A stretch of 6,575 nucleotides of DNA from Actinomycetes bacterium (GTDB taxonomy: Bacteria > Actinomycetota > Actinomycetes > Actinomycetales > Beutenbergiaceae). The DNA is taken from positions 1 to 6,575 of the forward strand of contig JAJYRV010000115.1 in NCBI GenBank assembly GCA_021793935.1. Reading direction: 5' to 3'. The position numbers and the translations under genes are program-made. Positions 5,801 to 6,575 of the stretch are shown piece by piece; the stretch's first letter is position 1, and the number at the start of each line of letters is the position of its first letter. Below the pieces are notes generated by a model that saw only the letters and a list, made by a program, of their open reading frames with translations, did not search any database and was not told where the DNA came from.

Positions 5801-6575
5801 AGAACACCGGCGAAACGCTCATCAACGCACAACTGGAGACCGCCGTCGACCGAGAATACCGGCGGGTCCAGTTCCTTAAGCGCCGCGACGTGCTGCTTTC
5901 CATCCTCACTCCCCTCCTGCTGCTCGCCGCATGGGAAATCGCGGCGCGCTCCGGGGCGATTGATGCGCGGCTGTTCACCCCGCCCTCAGCGATCGGTGCC
6001 CGCGCATGGGAAATGATCGTCAGCGGCAGCTTGTGGGAGCACGTGCTCGGCACCCTCGGCCGGCTCCTCACCGGGCTCGCCGCCGGCGCCGTTGCGGGAA
6101 TCATCATCGGCCTGCTCATGGGCGTATGGCGCCCCCTGCGCGCAGCCCTCGGCCCCACCTTCACCGCCCTGTATGCGCTGCCGAAGATCGCAATCCTGCC
6201 GCTGCTACTCCTCATCTTCGGGCTCACGGAGACGCCGAAGATCCTCTCCGTTGCGATCTCGGTGTTCTTCGTCGTGCAGATCAACACGCTCGCGGGCATC
6301 GTGCAGATCGACGAGCGGATCACCGAAGCCGCCCGGGCGTACAAGGCAACAGGGCTGAAGCTGTTCCGCTACGTTCTCCTGCCCGGGGCCCTGCCCTCGG
6401 TGATGACGGGTCTGCGGGTGTCCGCGGGGATGAGCGTCATCGTCATCACGGCGGTGGAGTTCGTCGCCTCGAACAACGGACTCGGCTATCTCATCTGGAA
6501 CTCCTGGCAACTGTTCCAGCCGGACACGATGTTCGTGGGCCTCATCGCCGTCTCCATCATCGGGGCGCGCATCAC
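5797..6575 (+). CDS. SsuC/TauC-class ABC transporter permease, 3' end outside window
   Basis: ATG 5797 overlaps the ATPase stop (ATGA), and the frame stays open to the window end: 259 full codons, probably lacking only about the last 10-25 residues for this family. A charged cytoplasmic N-terminus (1-31) precedes hydrophobic segments at about 32-50, 84-110, 121-142, 147-170, 208-224 and 246-258. Class marks are F-T-P-P-S (60-64), A-L-P-K-I-A-I-L-P-L (127-136), F-G-L-T-E-T-P-K-I (141-149), the EAA loop E-A-A-R-A-Y-K-A-T-G...L-L-P (177-196), and the V-E-F-V-A-S-N-N-G-L-G element (220-230). It should form a homodimeric channel with the upstream ATPase. The N-terminal extension of about 30 residues is longer than many SsuC proteins but not rare. 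Confidence 0.92.
   Translation, partial: MKNTGETLINAQLETAVDREYRRVQFLKRRDVLLSILTPLLLLAAWEIAARSGAIDARLFTPPSAIGARAWEMIVSGSLWEHVLGTLGRLLTGLAAGAVAGIIIGLLMGVWRPLRAALGPTFTALYALPKIAILPLLLLIFGLTETPKILSVAISVFFVVQINTLAGIVQIDERITEAARAYKATGLKLFRYVLLPGALPSVMTGLRVSAGMSVIVITAVEFVASNNGLGYLIWNSWQLFQPDTMFVGLIAVSIIGARI

Noticed and set aside
1..6575. CRISPR array, prophage or insertion sequence
   Set aside because: No regularly spaced repeats, transposase or integrase motifs, or terminal inverted repeats are present; the window is filled with intact transport genes.

Overview
The window reads as a piece of a high-GC actinobacterial chromosome. GC content is high, third codon positions are almost all G or C, three genes start with GTG, and the genes are tightly packed with 1-15 bp gaps or ATGA overlaps. 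I cannot name the genus from sequence alone. All supported genes are on the + strand and fall into two transport blocks.

Block 1 (1-4839) is one apparent operon. It holds the 3' part of a HAD-superfamily hydrolase, a PhnD-like lipoprotein that binds solute, a PhnC-like ATPase, two PhnE-like permeases, and a MurR/RpiR-family regulator (HTH plus SIS domain) whose start lies inside the second permease gene. The simplest reading is an importer of the phosphonate/phosphite/organophosphate class, with a possible dephosphorylating or C-P-cleaving enzyme and a regulator that may sense a phosphorylated intermediate. No C-P lyase gene is visible. The binding protein departs from the classical PhnD ligand loops and carries a two-cysteine insert, so 'phosphonate' is a class label and not a proven substrate.

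The gap at 4840-5014 (175 bp) is locally AT-richer. It holds a weak terminator-like hairpin just after the regulator, a near-repeated motif (AAAGGGC...GAAT), promoter-like AT-rich sequence, an imperfect palindrome, two short inverted repeats, and a 25-codon upstream ORF. That ORF has its own Shine-Dalgarno-like AGGG, contains one Cys codon between the arms of a GC hairpin, and runs across the GTG start of the next gene. This is the most unusual structure in the window and could be a translational or attenuation leader.

Block 2 (5015-6575, cut by the window end) is an ATPase and a permease of the nitrate/sulfonate/taurine class (SsuB/TauB and SsuC/TauC type), joined by an ATGA overlap. No binding protein for it lies in the window; one would be expected downstream. 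Together the blocks look like a nutrient-scavenging locus, perhaps organic phosphorus plus organic sulfur, but the substrates are inference.
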